64,000 nucleotides of DNA, from contig JACKDV010000004.1 of NCBI GenBank assembly GCA_020633315.1, forward strand, positions 1-64,000, read 5' to 3'. The translations under genes were made by a program, and so were the position numbers. Source of the stretch: Myxococcales bacterium. Lineage in GTDB: Bacteria; Myxococcota_A; Polyangia; Nannocystales; Nannocystaceae. Shown here in pieces: positions 24,945 through 33,670 of the stretch. Position 1 is the stretch's first letter. The number at the start of each line of letters is the position of its first letter. The notes under the pieces were generated by a model. That model searched no databases. It saw nothing but the letters and a program-made list of their open reading frames with translations, and was not told the origin of the DNA.

Positions 24945-25610
24945 TCAGTCGGCGGCCGTCGGCGCGCACGGGAGGCTCCGGTACACCACCAGGTCCACCG
25001 AGGTGGGCTCGACCGGAACCAGCCACTCCCGATCCAACGCCGGCATCCCCACGCAGCACACTCGAATCGGTCGGACCCGCGCGAGCTCCTCCAGGTCCAC
25101 CAGCACCCGCTCGAGCCGGTCGCGGCCGAAGGGACAGTAGAAGAAGAACACCGTGCCGATGGTGATGTGGCGGACCAGCTCCGCGGCGTCGCCCTCCACG
25201 AAGCAACAGCGGCTCAGGTTCAGCCAGGCCGCGCGCCCGCGGGCGGCATGGACCAGCCTCGGCTGGATCTCCAGCCCGATGCAGCCCGCCCCGGTGAGCA
25301 GCTGCACCAGCCCGGCGGTCCGCCCCAGCCCCGATCCCACGTCGACGAACACGTCGTCCGCGGTCACCTCCGCGCGCTCCACCGCCTCGAGCACCGTCGA
25401 CACCTCGCACGGCAGGTAGGGCACGCAGCCGCGCGGGAGCGAGGGGTCGTCGTCGGGCAGCTCGTCGATGCCCCACAAGAGGTCCACCCACGCATCGCGG
25501 TCGCGCACGGGGACCTCGTCGAGCATCGCCCGGAACACGGCGGGGGCGGGCCCGCTGCGCACGAGACCGTCGCGCAGCACCTCCACGGACTCGCGAACGG
25601 TCGGGTGCAT
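24945..25610 (-). CDS. SAM-dependent methyltransferase-like protein
   Basis: 221 residues from the ATG at 25610 (GTG 25619 also possible). Class I Rossmann signature: VFVDVGSGLGRTAGL (motif I, about 92), GLEIQ (motif II, about 118), then FVEGDAAEL; a later FFFYCPFGRDRLERVL follows where a substrate-loop motif is expected. The N-terminal about 75 residues are helical with an acidic stretch (DELPDDDPSLPRG). The substrate cannot be told. A TATCGT (25618-25623) ends 7 nt before the ATG, so it is probably transcribed on its own without a leader. Confidence 0.75.
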   Translation of the reverse strand: MHPTVRESVEVLRDGLVRSGPAPAVFRAMLDEVPVRDRDAWVDLLWGIDELPDDDPSLPRGCVPYLPCEVSTVLEAVERAEVTADDVFVDVGSGLGRTAGLVQLLTGAGCIGLEIQPRLVHAARGRAAWLNLSRCCFVEGDAAELVRHITIGTVFFFYCPFGRDRLERVLVDLEELARVRPIRVCCVGMPALDREWLVPVEPTSVDLVVYRSLPCAPTAAD

Positions 25611-25617
25611 CGCGGCC

Positions 25618-25623
25618 ACGATA
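25618..25623 (-). promoter_or_regulatory. -10-like TATCGT, 7 nt before ATG
   Basis: On the minus strand TATCGT ends 7 nt upstream of the ATG at 25610 with no Shine-Dalgarno sequence, as for other leaderless candidates in this window. Confidence 0.4.
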
Positions 25624-25691
25624 GCAGCCGAGGACCCCGCCCGGGCGACCGCGGGCCTCCCCGCGCTCCGCCCGGCCCCGGCCCGCCGCGC

Positions 25692-26858
25692 CTATCCCCC
25701 GCTCAACCGATACACCACGTCTACCCGCACGCCGCCCTTGCCCTCGTCCATCGTCACCTCCGGCTCCATGCCCAGCCCGGCCCGCTCGGCGGCATCCGCC
25801 ACCTCACGCGAAGCCTCCTGCATCGCCGAGAGCCTCGCGGTCTCGCCCTTGACCAGCCACAGCGCCACGCGCCGCGCGAGCTCCCCCTCGTCCAGTCGCT
25901 GCTTCTTCGGCACCGCCGACTGGTCGAAGGAGATCACCCCCACCGTGTGCGGCTTGCCGGCCTCCACCTCGGCCTCGAGGGTCACGGGCGGCACCGACGA
26001 GCCCGGCCACGGCAGCTGCACCCTCGACGCCAGGAAGCCCCGCTCCATCAGCAGCTCCTGCAGCGCGAGCTCGGCCGTCGACAGGGCATCGCACAGGTGC
26101 ATCCGCGTCTTGGCGGCATCGAGCGCCACGCTGCGCAGCTCGTCCTCGGGCAGGCCCAGCTCGCCGGAGAAGCGCAGCTCGGCGATCTCGGTGGGCACGC
26201 CGTAGGGGTTGTCGGGCAGCGTCAGCGCCTCGTCGCCCACCTGCACCTCCGCCCGCGCGCGCATGCAGCCCACGAAGCGCTCGCGTCGCTGGTCGAGGTC
26301 CTCGGTGCCGCCGGGCATGGAGTCGAGCAGGCCGTGCACCTGCATCACCTTCATCTCCATGATCTGGGCGACGAGCTCCTGCCGGTAGTCGTCCAGGGTC
26401 CACCCCTGCTCGACCACGGCGTCCTCGAGCTGCTCGCGGCTGAGGCCGTTGGTCTGGGCGATCCCATCGAGCGCGCCGTCGATCTCCGCGTCGCTCACCA
26501 GCAGGCCCATCTGGTCGGCGTTGGCCAGCACCAGTTGCCGCTCCACGAGCTGCAGCAGCGCCTGGCGCCGCAGCTCGCCCTCGTCGACGTCGGGCATCGC
26601 GGTCGCGCTGGCGTGCACCAGCCGCTCGAGCTCGGCCTCGGAGATCGGCTCGCCGTCGACCTCCGCCACCACGCCCTTGGGCAGGGGATCGGGGCTCAGG
26701 TCGACGGGCTCGATCGGCTCCTCGAAGGTCGGCAGCTTGGCCACCGGCCCCTCGGGCTCGGGCGACACCGGCTCGCCCCCCCGCCGACAGCCCCACAACC
26801 CCAGCCCACAGGCCAGGACCAGCCCCGCCGCGGCACCGCGGCCGAGCCCGGTGCTCAC
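25692..26858 (-). CDS. SurA-like periplasmic chaperone/PPIase-type lipoprotein
   Basis: 388 residues from the GTG at 26858, which overlaps the upstream gene's TGA as GTGA. Signal peptide with lipobox LWGC. SurA N-terminal-type region about 60-215: GVVAEVDGEPISEAELERLV, ELRRQALLQLVERQLVLANADQMGL, LSREQLEDAVVEQGWTLDDYRQELVAQIMEMKVM. The parvulin isomerase core is not evident; the C-terminal half (VEAGKPHTVGVISFDQ) resembles a degenerate domain. Likely helps fold or deliver secreted or outer-membrane proteins, perhaps the lipoprotein encoded just upstream. Confidence 0.75.
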   Translation of the reverse strand: MSTGLGRGAAAGLVLACGLGLWGCRRGGEPVSPEPEGPVAKLPTFEEPIEPVDLSPDPLPKGVVAEVDGEPISEAELERLVHASATAMPDVDEGELRRQALLQLVERQLVLANADQMGLLVSDAEIDGALDGIAQTNGLSREQLEDAVVEQGWTLDDYRQELVAQIMEMKVMQVHGLLDSMPGGTEDLDQRRERFVGCMRARAEVQVGDEALTLPDNPYGVPTEIAELRFSGELGLPEDELRSVALDAAKTRMHLCDALSTAELALQELLMERGFLASRVQLPWPGSSVPPVTLEAEVEAGKPHTVGVISFDQSAVPKKQRLDEGELARRVALWLVKGETARLSAMQEASREVADAAERAGLGMEPEVTMDEGKGGVRVDVVYRLSGG

Positions 26859-28279
26859 TCGACCTCCTGATCGATGTACAGGCCGGCGGCCATGTTCACC
26901 CCGAGCTGGTCCGCCGCCCCGGCCCGCTCGTAGGTCGAGTACACCCCGTCCCCGTCGAGGTCGCCGAAGGCCTGCGCGGTGAACTGACAGCTCCCGAAGC
27001 CGCTGGGGTCGTTCTTCCAGCGGAAGTTGTAGTGGAAGTAGTGCCCCTGCTCGACCTGGAGGTTGAGACCGTTCCACACCGGGTTGTCCGTCCACAGCCG
27101 GATGTCATAGCCCCCGGGCCCGCTGCTGCCGGGCACGCAGCGCCCCGAGGGGCCGTCGCCACACTTGACCGACAGCGGCGGCGTCATCCCGGCCTCGCCC
27201 TCGAGGCGCCCGTCGTTGGGGCACAGGTGCGCCGCGGTCGTGTCCAGCACCCCGGGCGAGATCTTCTCCTCGTTGAAGTAGGCCGAGGCGGCATCGACCA
27301 TCTTGGCGAGCTGCACCCGCGCCTCGGAGGTCTTGGAGCGATCGACGTACTTGACGAACGCCCCGGTGGTGTTCTCGAGCAGCGGCTCCATCGGCACCGA
27401 GACCTTGCCCCGCATGATCGCCCCGTCGAGCACCAGCTCGAGGCTGTCGGCCGACTCCTGCGGCAGCCCCCCCACCACCGCGAGCTTCTTGGCGTCCTCG
27501 AGCATGGGGCGGATCTCGTCGTCGACCGCCTTGGCCGCCTCCTCGTCGGCGAAGGCGACCGCGAGCTCGAGCTCGAGCTGGTCACCGTAGTGCAGGCTGC
27601 CCGCCCCTCGCTCGATCCCCTTGGCCGGGGTGCCCTCGAGGAAGGGCTTGATGATGGCCGGGATCTCCCCCGCGAACCAGATGTGCTTGCCGTGGTCGGC
27701 CATCGCCACCGCCTCCGCGAGGCCGTTGTCGACCGCCCCCTTGCTCTCCCCCTTCATCCGCGCCTCGACGGCCGAGGCCCAGCCCTTGGTGCTGAACACC
27801 AGGGTGTCGTCGTCGAGCGCCCAGCCCTGGGCCTCGCCGCCCTCGAAGCTCAGGGTGGCCTTGCCGTCGGTCTCGGCGAGCTCCCACTCGAGATCGCCGC
27901 CGTTCTTCTTCGTCACCTCCTCCACGCAGCGCAGAGCCTCGAGCTTGCCGAGGTTGGGCATCCGCATCGCCCCCATCACGTTCTTGCTGATGAGGTCGAA
28001 GCCCATGACGATGGCCTCGGTCTGCTCGGGGTCGAGCTCGCACTCGTCGCGGAGCTGGGTGAGCACCTTGCTGGCCTCGTCGCTCTTGGGCAGCCCCCCG
28101 AGCTCGGCCTTGAGCTTGGTGTAGGCCTCGCTCTGCATGAGGCCCTTGGCGTCGATGCTCACCATCCCGGTCGCGCCGTCGGGCACGAGCTGCTCGAGCT
28201 TTCGGCGGCCCCCCTTGCAGGCAGGCAGGACCAGCGGAAGACACCACACCAGGAGGACGGGGACGAGACGGCGACTCAC
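26855..28279 (-). CDS. Lipoprotein with pilin-like C-terminal segment
   Basis: 474 residues from the GTG at 28279: basic start, long hydrophobic stretch, lipobox LPAC. Residues about 25-330 repeat motifs such as DGATGMVSIDAKGLMQSEAYTKL and are of unknown fold. The last about 130 residues (LCPNDGRLEGEAG, WNGLNLQVEQGHYFHYNFRW, FTAQAFGDLDGDGVYSTYER) look like the C-terminal globular part of myxobacterial type IV pilin-like proteins, with a Ca-loop DLDGDG. No type III signal peptide is present, so this would be a lipid-anchored pilin-like domain. Co-translated with the SurA-like gene. Function unknown. Confidence 0.7.
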   Translation of the reverse strand: MSRRLVPVLLVWCLPLVLPACKGGRRKLEQLVPDGATGMVSIDAKGLMQSEAYTKLKAELGGLPKSDEASKVLTQLRDECELDPEQTEAIVMGFDLISKNVMGAMRMPNLGKLEALRCVEEVTKKNGGDLEWELAETDGKATLSFEGGEAQGWALDDDTLVFSTKGWASAVEARMKGESKGAVDNGLAEAVAMADHGKHIWFAGEIPAIIKPFLEGTPAKGIERGAGSLHYGDQLELELAVAFADEEAAKAVDDEIRPMLEDAKKLAVVGGLPQESADSLELVLDGAIMRGKVSVPMEPLLENTTGAFVKYVDRSKTSEARVQLAKMVDAASAYFNEEKISPGVLDTTAAHLCPNDGRLEGEAGMTPPLSVKCGDGPSGRCVPGSSGPGGYDIRLWTDNPVWNGLNLQVEQGHYFHYNFRWKNDPSGFGSCQFTAQAFGDLDGDGVYSTYERAGAADQLGVNMAAGLYIDQEVE

Positions 28280-28287
28280 GATGCCGC

Positions 28288-28293
28288 ACCCTA
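28288..28293 (-). promoter_or_regulatory. -10-like TAGGGT, 8 nt before GTG
   Basis: TAGGGT ends 8 nt upstream of the GTG at 28279; no ribosome binding site is visible. Confidence 0.3.
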
Positions 28294-28349
28294 CCCCATG
28301 GACCCGGGCCACGGTCGCCCGCACGCCGCCTCCTTCCATGCGGCGCGGC

Positions 28350-28628
28350 TCAGGCGGCGTGGGCCAGCACCACCATGCGCGACCCCATCGGCCGGGGCTC
28401 GAAGGGGGGAAGGGCGGTCGCGATCGCGAGGCCGACCATGGTCATCGTCAGCCCGTCGCGAGCCAGCATCCCGCGCTGGCGGAGCTGCGTGATGCACGCG
28501 TCGAGGGTGGGATCATCGAGATCGAGCAGGCCCTTGACCAGTGCGCGCGAGGGTCGGACGTCGACCTCGGCCAGCTCGAAGAGGGCTCGCAGGACCACCA
28601 GGGCGGGGGAATCGGGCGTCTTGGACAT
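28350..28628 (-). CDS. Small winged-helix-like protein
   Basis: 92 residues. The pattern VLRALFELAEVDVRPSRALVKGLLDLDDPTLDACITQLRQRGMLARDGLTMTMVGLAIA reads as helix-helix-recognition helix plus wing, typical of MarR/MerR-size DNA-binding folds. No other domain. It lies divergently 133 nt from the LamG-like lipoprotein gene at 28762 and could regulate it. Function inferred from predicted fold only. Confidence 0.6.
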   Translation of the reverse strand: MSKTPDSPALVVLRALFELAEVDVRPSRALVKGLLDLDDPTLDACITQLRQRGMLARDGLTMTMVGLAIATALPPFEPRPMGSRMVVLAHAA

Positions 28629-28749
28629 CTCGCCCCGGACATTGGAGCAGTACTGCCCCCCTGTCCAGTTTTCCGAGAATTCGTTCAGTATGCGCGTTAT
28701 TCGCGAGTGGTGGTCCCCCGCCGGGCGATCCTCGGCGCCAAGTCGTCGC

Positions 28750-28755
28750 TATCCT
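28750..28755 (+). promoter_or_regulatory. -10-like TATCCT, 6 nt before ATG
   Basis: TATCCT ends 6 nt before the ATG at 28762, the same spacing as at 8402 and 52435. An AT-rich patch with GAATTC lies further upstream (around 28667-28700). Confidence 0.45.
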
Positions 28756-28761
28756 GCCCCC

Positions 28762-29730
28762 ATGCGGGTGGCCCCCACCCTCGCGTTCCTGCTCGCGCTC
28801 GGCTGCAGCCTCGACAGCGAGGCGCTCGGCACCGGCGGCCCCAACCTCGGCGACGGAACGTCGAGCACGGGCGGCCTCGTCTCGAGCTCGGGTCCGCCCG
28901 CGACCGGCACCACCGGCGACGCGAGCACGGGCGAGCCGGCGAGCACCAGCTCGACCAGCACGGGCGACGCCAGCTCGTCGAGCGGCGGCGAGAGCGACGG
29001 CACCACCGGCGATCCCGGCATGGACGCGAGCCTGCTCGCCCGCTGGTGGGTGAACGAGGCCGCCAGCGGTCAGACACCGATCCTGCTGGCGGACGACGCC
29101 AGCGATCCGCTCGACCTGCCCATCGCATACGTCGGCGCCATGCCGGTCTTCACCACCGTGGACGGCAACCGGGGGCTCTCCTGGGATGCGGCGGAGCTCG
29201 ACGGCCGCCCCTTGATCCCCATCATCGGCTCCAAGATCGAGACCGAGCTCGGCGGCCGCACCCACGCCACGGTCGAGCTGGTGATCACCCCCGTGGCCTT
29301 CTCGGGCTCGACCTCCCGCTTCCTGCACATCGGCACGGGCAGCGGCGACGACCTGGCGATCGGTGCCCCCGCCTTCGACTCGCTGCAGGTCCGCTGGCGC
29401 GGAGCCCCCACGATGCACTTCGACGCCAAGCTCGACACCACCCGCCAGGTGATCCACGTGGTGGTGGACACCACCCAGCCGATGGTCACCGATCGCGTGC
29501 TCGTGTACGTCAACGGCGTCCCGCTGCCCCACGCCAACGCGGAGGGGCCGGACCGGGACGCGGGCCTGCCCCTGCAGGCCAGCTCGGCGCTGACGCTGGG
29601 CAACCGCAGCGACGGCCAGCGCTCGTTCCAGGGCTCGCTGCAGTACGCGGCGATCTACCTCGAGCCGTTCAAGCCCTCGCGAGTCGGGCTCGCCGTGGCC
29701 GCGCTCAAGTCGAGCGACGACGGGCCCTGA
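28762..29730 (+). CDS. Lipoprotein with LamG/concanavalin-like domain
   Basis: 322 residues. Signal peptide with lipobox LALGC, a Thr/Ser/Gly linker (about 25-90) as in many secreted myxobacterial proteins, then a beta-sandwich (about 95-320) with lectin/glucanase-like features: HATVELVITPVAFSGSTSRFLHIG, DTTRQVIHVVVDTTQ, RVLVYVNGVPL, GSLQYAAIYLEP. No catalytic residues recognisable. Likely surface or extracellular binding. Confidence 0.75.
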   Translation: MRVAPTLAFLLALGCSLDSEALGTGGPNLGDGTSSTGGLVSSSGPPATGTTGDASTGEPASTSSTSTGDASSSSGGESDGTTGDPGMDASLLARWWVNEAASGQTPILLADDASDPLDLPIAYVGAMPVFTTVDGNRGLSWDAAELDGRPLIPIIGSKIETELGGRTHATVELVITPVAFSGSTSRFLHIGTGSGDDLAIGAPAFDSLQVRWRGAPTMHFDAKLDTTRQVIHVVVDTTQPMVTDRVLVYVNGVPLPHANAEGPDRDAGLPLQASSALTLGNRSDGQRSFQGSLQYAAIYLEPFKPSRVGLAVAALKSSDDGP

Positions 29731-29775
29731 ACGCCGCTCTCCTCCCGCGGCCGTGGCCGGGCGAGCCCGCTGGGG

Positions 29776-29781
29776 TACGCT
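29776..29781 (+). promoter_or_regulatory. -10-like TACGCT, 7 nt before ATG
   Basis: TACGCT ends 7 nt before the ATG at 29789 and no Shine-Dalgarno sequence is present. Confidence 0.3.
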
Positions 29782-29788
29782 CGCGGCG

Positions 29789-31999
29789 ATGACGGACCAG
29801 CGGCGAAGCCACCGGAGGACCTGCTCGCTGTGCGAGGCGATGTGCGGGCTGGTGCTCGAGGTGGAGGGCGAGCGCGTGGTCTCGGTGCGCGGCGACGAGG
29901 ACGACCCCCGCAGCCGCGGGTACCTGTGCCCCAAGGGCCCCGCCCTCGCGGGGCTCCACGCGGACCCGGACCGGCTGCGCTCCCCGCTGCGGCGCACCGC
30001 CAGCGGCTGGGAACCGGTGGGCTGGGAGGAGGCCCTCGACGAGGCGGCCGAGCGCCTGCACGAGGCACAGTCCCGCCACGGCCGCGACGCGGTCGCGACC
30101 TACGTGGGCAACCCCGCGGTGCACAACACCGGCTCGATCCTCTACTACCCCTCGTTCGCCCACACCCTCCGCACCCGACACCGCTACTCGGCGACCTCGG
30201 TGGACCAGCTGCCGCAGATGCTCGCGGCCTTCTTGATGTTCGGCCACCAGCTGCTGATGCCGATCCCCGACATCGATCGCAGCGAGCACATGATCCTGCT
30301 GGGCGCCAACCCGCTGGTGTCCAACGGCAGCATCATGAGCGCGCCCGACGTGAAGCGGCGGCTCGGGGAGATCCAGGCTCGCGGCGGCCGGGTGGTGGTG
30401 ATCGATCCGCGCCGCAGCGAAACGGCCCGGGTCGCCGACGAGCACCTCTTCATCCGCCCGGGCGCCGACGCCTGGCTGCTGCTGGCGATGGTCCACGTGC
30501 TGTTCGACGAGGACCTGGTCCGGCTGGGGGCCGCCGAGGGGCTGGTGCGCAACCTCGACCGCCTGCGCGAGCTGGCCCGAGCCTTCCCGCCCGAGCGCGC
30601 GGCCGGGCCCACCGGCATCGCGGCCGAGGACGTCCGCCGCCTCACCCGGCAGCTCGCCGCGGCCCCGCGCGCGGTGCTCTACGGCCGCGTGGGCGTGTCG
30701 ATGCACCCCTTCGGCAGCGTGTGCCACTGGCTGGTCAACGCGATCAACCTGCTCACCGGCAACCTCGACCGCCCCGGCGGGCACATGTTCACCCATCCCG
30801 CCTTCGACATCGTGGGCCTGCGCGAGCCGCTGGGGATCGGCGCGGGGAGCTTCGGCCGCTGGCGCTCGAAGGTGCGGGGCCTGCCGGAGTTCGGCGGCGA
30901 GCTGCCGGTGGCCACCCTGGCCGAGGACATCCGCGCGGGCGGGGACCCGCCGATCCGAGCCCTGCTCACCCTCGCCGGCAACCCGGTGCTGTCGGCCCCC
31001 AACGGCCCCGCGCTCGAGGCCGCCCTGGGCGAGCTGGACTTCATGGTCTCGATCGACTTCTACCTCAACGAGACCACGCGACACGCCCACCTGATCCTGC
31101 CGCCCTCGGGTCCGCTCGAGCACGGGCACTACGACGTGGCCTTCCACGTGCTCTCGGTGCGCAACTCGGCCCGCTACTGCCCGCCGATCTTCGAGATCGG
31201 AGCGGAGCAGCGGCACGACCACCAGATCCTCGCCGGCCTCGAGCGACGGCTGCTGCGGCTGCGCGGCGCCCCCCGGCGCGGCCAGGCGCTGGTGCGGCTG
31301 CGCGAGCGCCTGGGGCCCGAGCGGCTGCTGGAGATCGGCCTGCGCGTGGGTCCGCAGGGCTTCGGCGGCGGCGTGCGCCAGGGCCTGCGCGGCCCGTCGA
31401 TGGCCAGGCTCCGCGCCGCGCCCCACGGCATCGACCTGGGACCGCTGCGCCCCGCCCTGCCCGAGCGCCTGCCCACCCGCCGGGGCGGCGTGGCGCCGCA
31501 CATCGACCTCGCTCCCGAGGCGCTGGTGGCCGACCTCGGGCGCCTCGAGCAGGAGGGCGCCCTCGAGCCCGAGGCGCTGCGCCTGATCGGCCGTCGACAG
31601 CTCCGCAGCAACAACTCGTGGATGCACAACATCCCCAAGCTCATCGCGGGCAAGGCCCGCTGCACGCTGCTGATCCACCGCGACGACGCGAGCCGCCTGG
31701 GCATCGCCGATGGACAGGAGGTGGAGATCCGCTCGCGCGTGGGCACGGTGGTCGCCCCCGCCGAGGTGGGCACCGAGGTGATGCCCGGCGTGGTGAGCCT
31801 GCCCCACGGCTTCGGCCACCATCGCCCCGGCACGCGCCTGGGGGTGGCCGCGGGCTCGCCCGGGGTCAGCATCAACGACGTGACCGACGATCAGCGGGTG
31901 GACGGCGTGAGCGGGGTGGCGGCGTTCTCCGGGGTCCCGGTGACGGTGCGCCCGGTGGCCCCCGCCACGACGGCGGACGACGGGGCGCCGCCGAGCTAG
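29789..31999 (+). CDS. Molybdopterin-dependent oxidoreductase (formate dehydrogenase/nitrate reductase type)
   Basis: 736 residues from the ATG at 29789. A [4Fe-4S] site is formed by Cys12, Cys15, Cys19 and Cys47 (TCSLCEAMC ... GYLCPKG). MopB core: GNPAVHNTGSILYYPS, ILLGANPLVSNGSIM, VVVIDPRRSETARVADEHLFIRPGAD, TGNLDRPGGHMF, LAGNPVLSAPNG; C-terminal MGD-binding domain with LRSNNSWMHNIPKL and GVSINDVTD. In the region where formate dehydrogenases carry Cys/Sec (SATSVDQLPQ) I see no Cys, so the Mo ligand may be Ser, Asp or none. No twin-Arg signal, so it is cytoplasmic. No Mo-cofactor or partner subunit genes are adjacent. The stop codon shares a CTAG with the convergent M23 gene. Confidence 0.88.
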   Translation: MTDQRRSHRRTCSLCEAMCGLVLEVEGERVVSVRGDEDDPRSRGYLCPKGPALAGLHADPDRLRSPLRRTASGWEPVGWEEALDEAAERLHEAQSRHGRDAVATYVGNPAVHNTGSILYYPSFAHTLRTRHRYSATSVDQLPQMLAAFLMFGHQLLMPIPDIDRSEHMILLGANPLVSNGSIMSAPDVKRRLGEIQARGGRVVVIDPRRSETARVADEHLFIRPGADAWLLLAMVHVLFDEDLVRLGAAEGLVRNLDRLRELARAFPPERAAGPTGIAAEDVRRLTRQLAAAPRAVLYGRVGVSMHPFGSVCHWLVNAINLLTGNLDRPGGHMFTHPAFDIVGLREPLGIGAGSFGRWRSKVRGLPEFGGELPVATLAEDIRAGGDPPIRALLTLAGNPVLSAPNGPALEAALGELDFMVSIDFYLNETTRHAHLILPPSGPLEHGHYDVAFHVLSVRNSARYCPPIFEIGAEQRHDHQILAGLERRLLRLRGAPRRGQALVRLRERLGPERLLEIGLRVGPQGFGGGVRQGLRGPSMARLRAAPHGIDLGPLRPALPERLPTRRGGVAPHIDLAPEALVADLGRLEQEGALEPEALRLIGRRQLRSNNSWMHNIPKLIAGKARCTLLIHRDDASRLGIADGQEVEIRSRVGTVVAPAEVGTEVMPGVVSLPHGFGHHRPGTRLGVAAGSPGVSINDVTDDQRVDGVSGVAAFSGVPVTVRPVAPATTADDGAPPS

Positions 32000-33492
32000 C
32001 CGGCTCCGCGCTCGTCCACCGCGACGGGCTCGTCGTCGGCCGCGTCGATCCCCTCGTCGCCCGCCTCACCCGAGGGAGCCACGGCGTCGTCGCCCGGGAC
32101 CTCGACCTCGCCGGTCTCGCCCTCGCCCAGCCCCGCCAGCCGCTCCACCCAGCGGTCGTGGACCTTGGCAAAGCGCTTGCGATCGGCCTTGGCCACCCCC
32201 GGCCCGCGCACCGACTCGATCGAGGTGGGGTCCACGTAGCGGCCGTTCTTCTGCATGCCGAAGTGCAGGTGCGGGCCGGTGGCCAGCCCGGTCATGCCCA
32301 CGTAGCCGATCACGGTCTTGGCCGCCACCGCGTCGCCCACCTTCTGCCCCTCGGCGAAGCGGCTCAGGTGCATGTAGAGGGTCTTGAGGCCGCCGGGGTG
32401 GCGCAGGATCACCATGTTGCCCGCCCCGCCCTTCTCGGCCCGGAACACGATGGTGCCGTCGGCCGCGGCCCACACCGGCGTGCCCTCGGGCGCGGCGTAG
32501 TCCACCCCCTGGTGGCTCTTGACCCGGTGCAGCACCGGGTGCATGCGCTTGGGATCGAAGCCCGAGGAGATCCGCGCGTACTTGAGCGGGGACTTCACCA
32601 CCGTGCGGGACACGCCCTGCCCGTCGTCGTCCACGTAGCGCCCCTCGCCCCCATCGGACGGCTCCCACCACAGCACCCGCACCTCGCCCGCCGCCTCGCC
32701 CCGGTACTCGGCGGCCAGCACCCGGCCGTAGCGCACCAGCTCGCCGTCGAGCTCGTGGCGCTCCACCACCAGGGCGAAGCGATCGCCCTCGCGGGTGGAG
32801 GTGAAGAAGTCGATGTCGTAGGCGAACACGTCCACGATCACGTCGACCAGGGCCGGCGAGTGGCCGCGATCGGTGAGCGCCGCCCACAGCGAGCTGCTCA
32901 CCTCGCCCACGATCTCCTCCTCGCGCCGCGTGGTGGGCAGCTCGTCGAGCTCGCCGATGAGGCTGCCGTCGTCCTGGCGGCGGACCCGGGCCAGCTCGGT
33001 CACCGAGATCCGGAACGCGAACGAGAGCAGCTCGCCGCCCTCGTCGAGCTCCACGTCGTAGCGCTGGCCGATGCGGATGGTGGCGGGGTCCATCACCGGG
33101 GCGAGGGCCTCGGCCACCTGGTGGATCTCGGGGCCGCCCAGGCCGGCGCGATGGAGGATCTTGCTCAGGCTGTCGCCGGGCCGCACCTCGCCGTGGAGGG
33201 GATCGGGCTCCGGCTCGGGAGGCGGGGGCTCCGGCTCGTCGCCGCTGCCGTCCCCGCTCGCATCGGTCGTCGCGCTCGTGCCCGCGCCGGAGCTCGAGCC
33301 GTCGTCGCCCGCCGCCGCGGGCGGGGTGGGCTCGGCCTTCGCCTCGGGGCTCGCCGCCACGGCGTCGCCACCCGAGGAGGAGGCCGCCGGATCACCACAG
33401 CCGAGCGCCAGCAGGGCGAGCACGATCCACGATCGGGCTCGACGACCACGGAGGGAGCGGGGCGAAGTGGGATCACGGACCACGGAGGGCAC
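31996..33492 (-). CDS. LysM-like/M23 metallopeptidase lipoprotein (cell wall endopeptidase)
   Basis: 498 residues from the GTG at 33492 (GTG 33483 also possible). Lipobox LALGC, Pro/Ser/Gly linker (about 40-85), then an OapA/LysM-like domain (GEVRPGDSLSKILHRAGLGG), a middle beta domain, and M23 at about 320-440 with HQGVDYAA (HxxxD), GYVGMTGLATGPHLHFGM (HxH). All Zn ligands are present. The same order is seen in MepM-type D,D-endopeptidases that cut peptide cross-links during growth. An acidic low-complexity C-terminal tail follows. Cell-wall remodelling, or lysis of prey, is inferred. The 3' end overlaps the molybdopterin gene by 4 nt (tail to tail). Confidence 0.9.
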   Translation of the reverse strand: MPSVVRDPTSPRSLRGRRARSWIVLALLALGCGDPAASSSGGDAVAASPEAKAEPTPPAAAGDDGSSSGAGTSATTDASGDGSGDEPEPPPPEPEPDPLHGEVRPGDSLSKILHRAGLGGPEIHQVAEALAPVMDPATIRIGQRYDVELDEGGELLSFAFRISVTELARVRRQDDGSLIGELDELPTTRREEEIVGEVSSSLWAALTDRGHSPALVDVIVDVFAYDIDFFTSTREGDRFALVVERHELDGELVRYGRVLAAEYRGEAAGEVRVLWWEPSDGGEGRYVDDDGQGVSRTVVKSPLKYARISSGFDPKRMHPVLHRVKSHQGVDYAAPEGTPVWAAADGTIVFRAEKGGAGNMVILRHPGGLKTLYMHLSRFAEGQKVGDAVAAKTVIGYVGMTGLATGPHLHFGMQKNGRYVDPTSIESVRGPGVAKADRKRFAKVHDRWVERLAGLGEGETGEVEVPGDDAVAPSGEAGDEGIDAADDEPVAVDERGAG

Positions 33493-33654
33493 GGCTCGTG
33501 AGGCGCAGCCTAGACCAACTGGCCGCGCCGAGCACGACGACCCACGCGCTGGCCACGGCGGCGCCGCAGGCTCCCGGAGCGGCGAGACCGGCTCGAAGGG
33601 CGGCTCCCGCGGGCCTTCCCTTGGGCGAGCCGAGTCGCGGGCGGCGGGCTCGGG

Positions 33655-33660
33655 TATCTT
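33655..33660 (+). promoter_or_regulatory. -10-like TATCTT, 10 nt before ATG
   Basis: TATCTT ends 10 nt before the ATG at 33671, implying a leader of only a few nucleotides. The rest of 33493-33670 between the divergent genes shows no gene. Confidence 0.4.
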
Positions 33661-33670
33661 CCCCGCGCCA

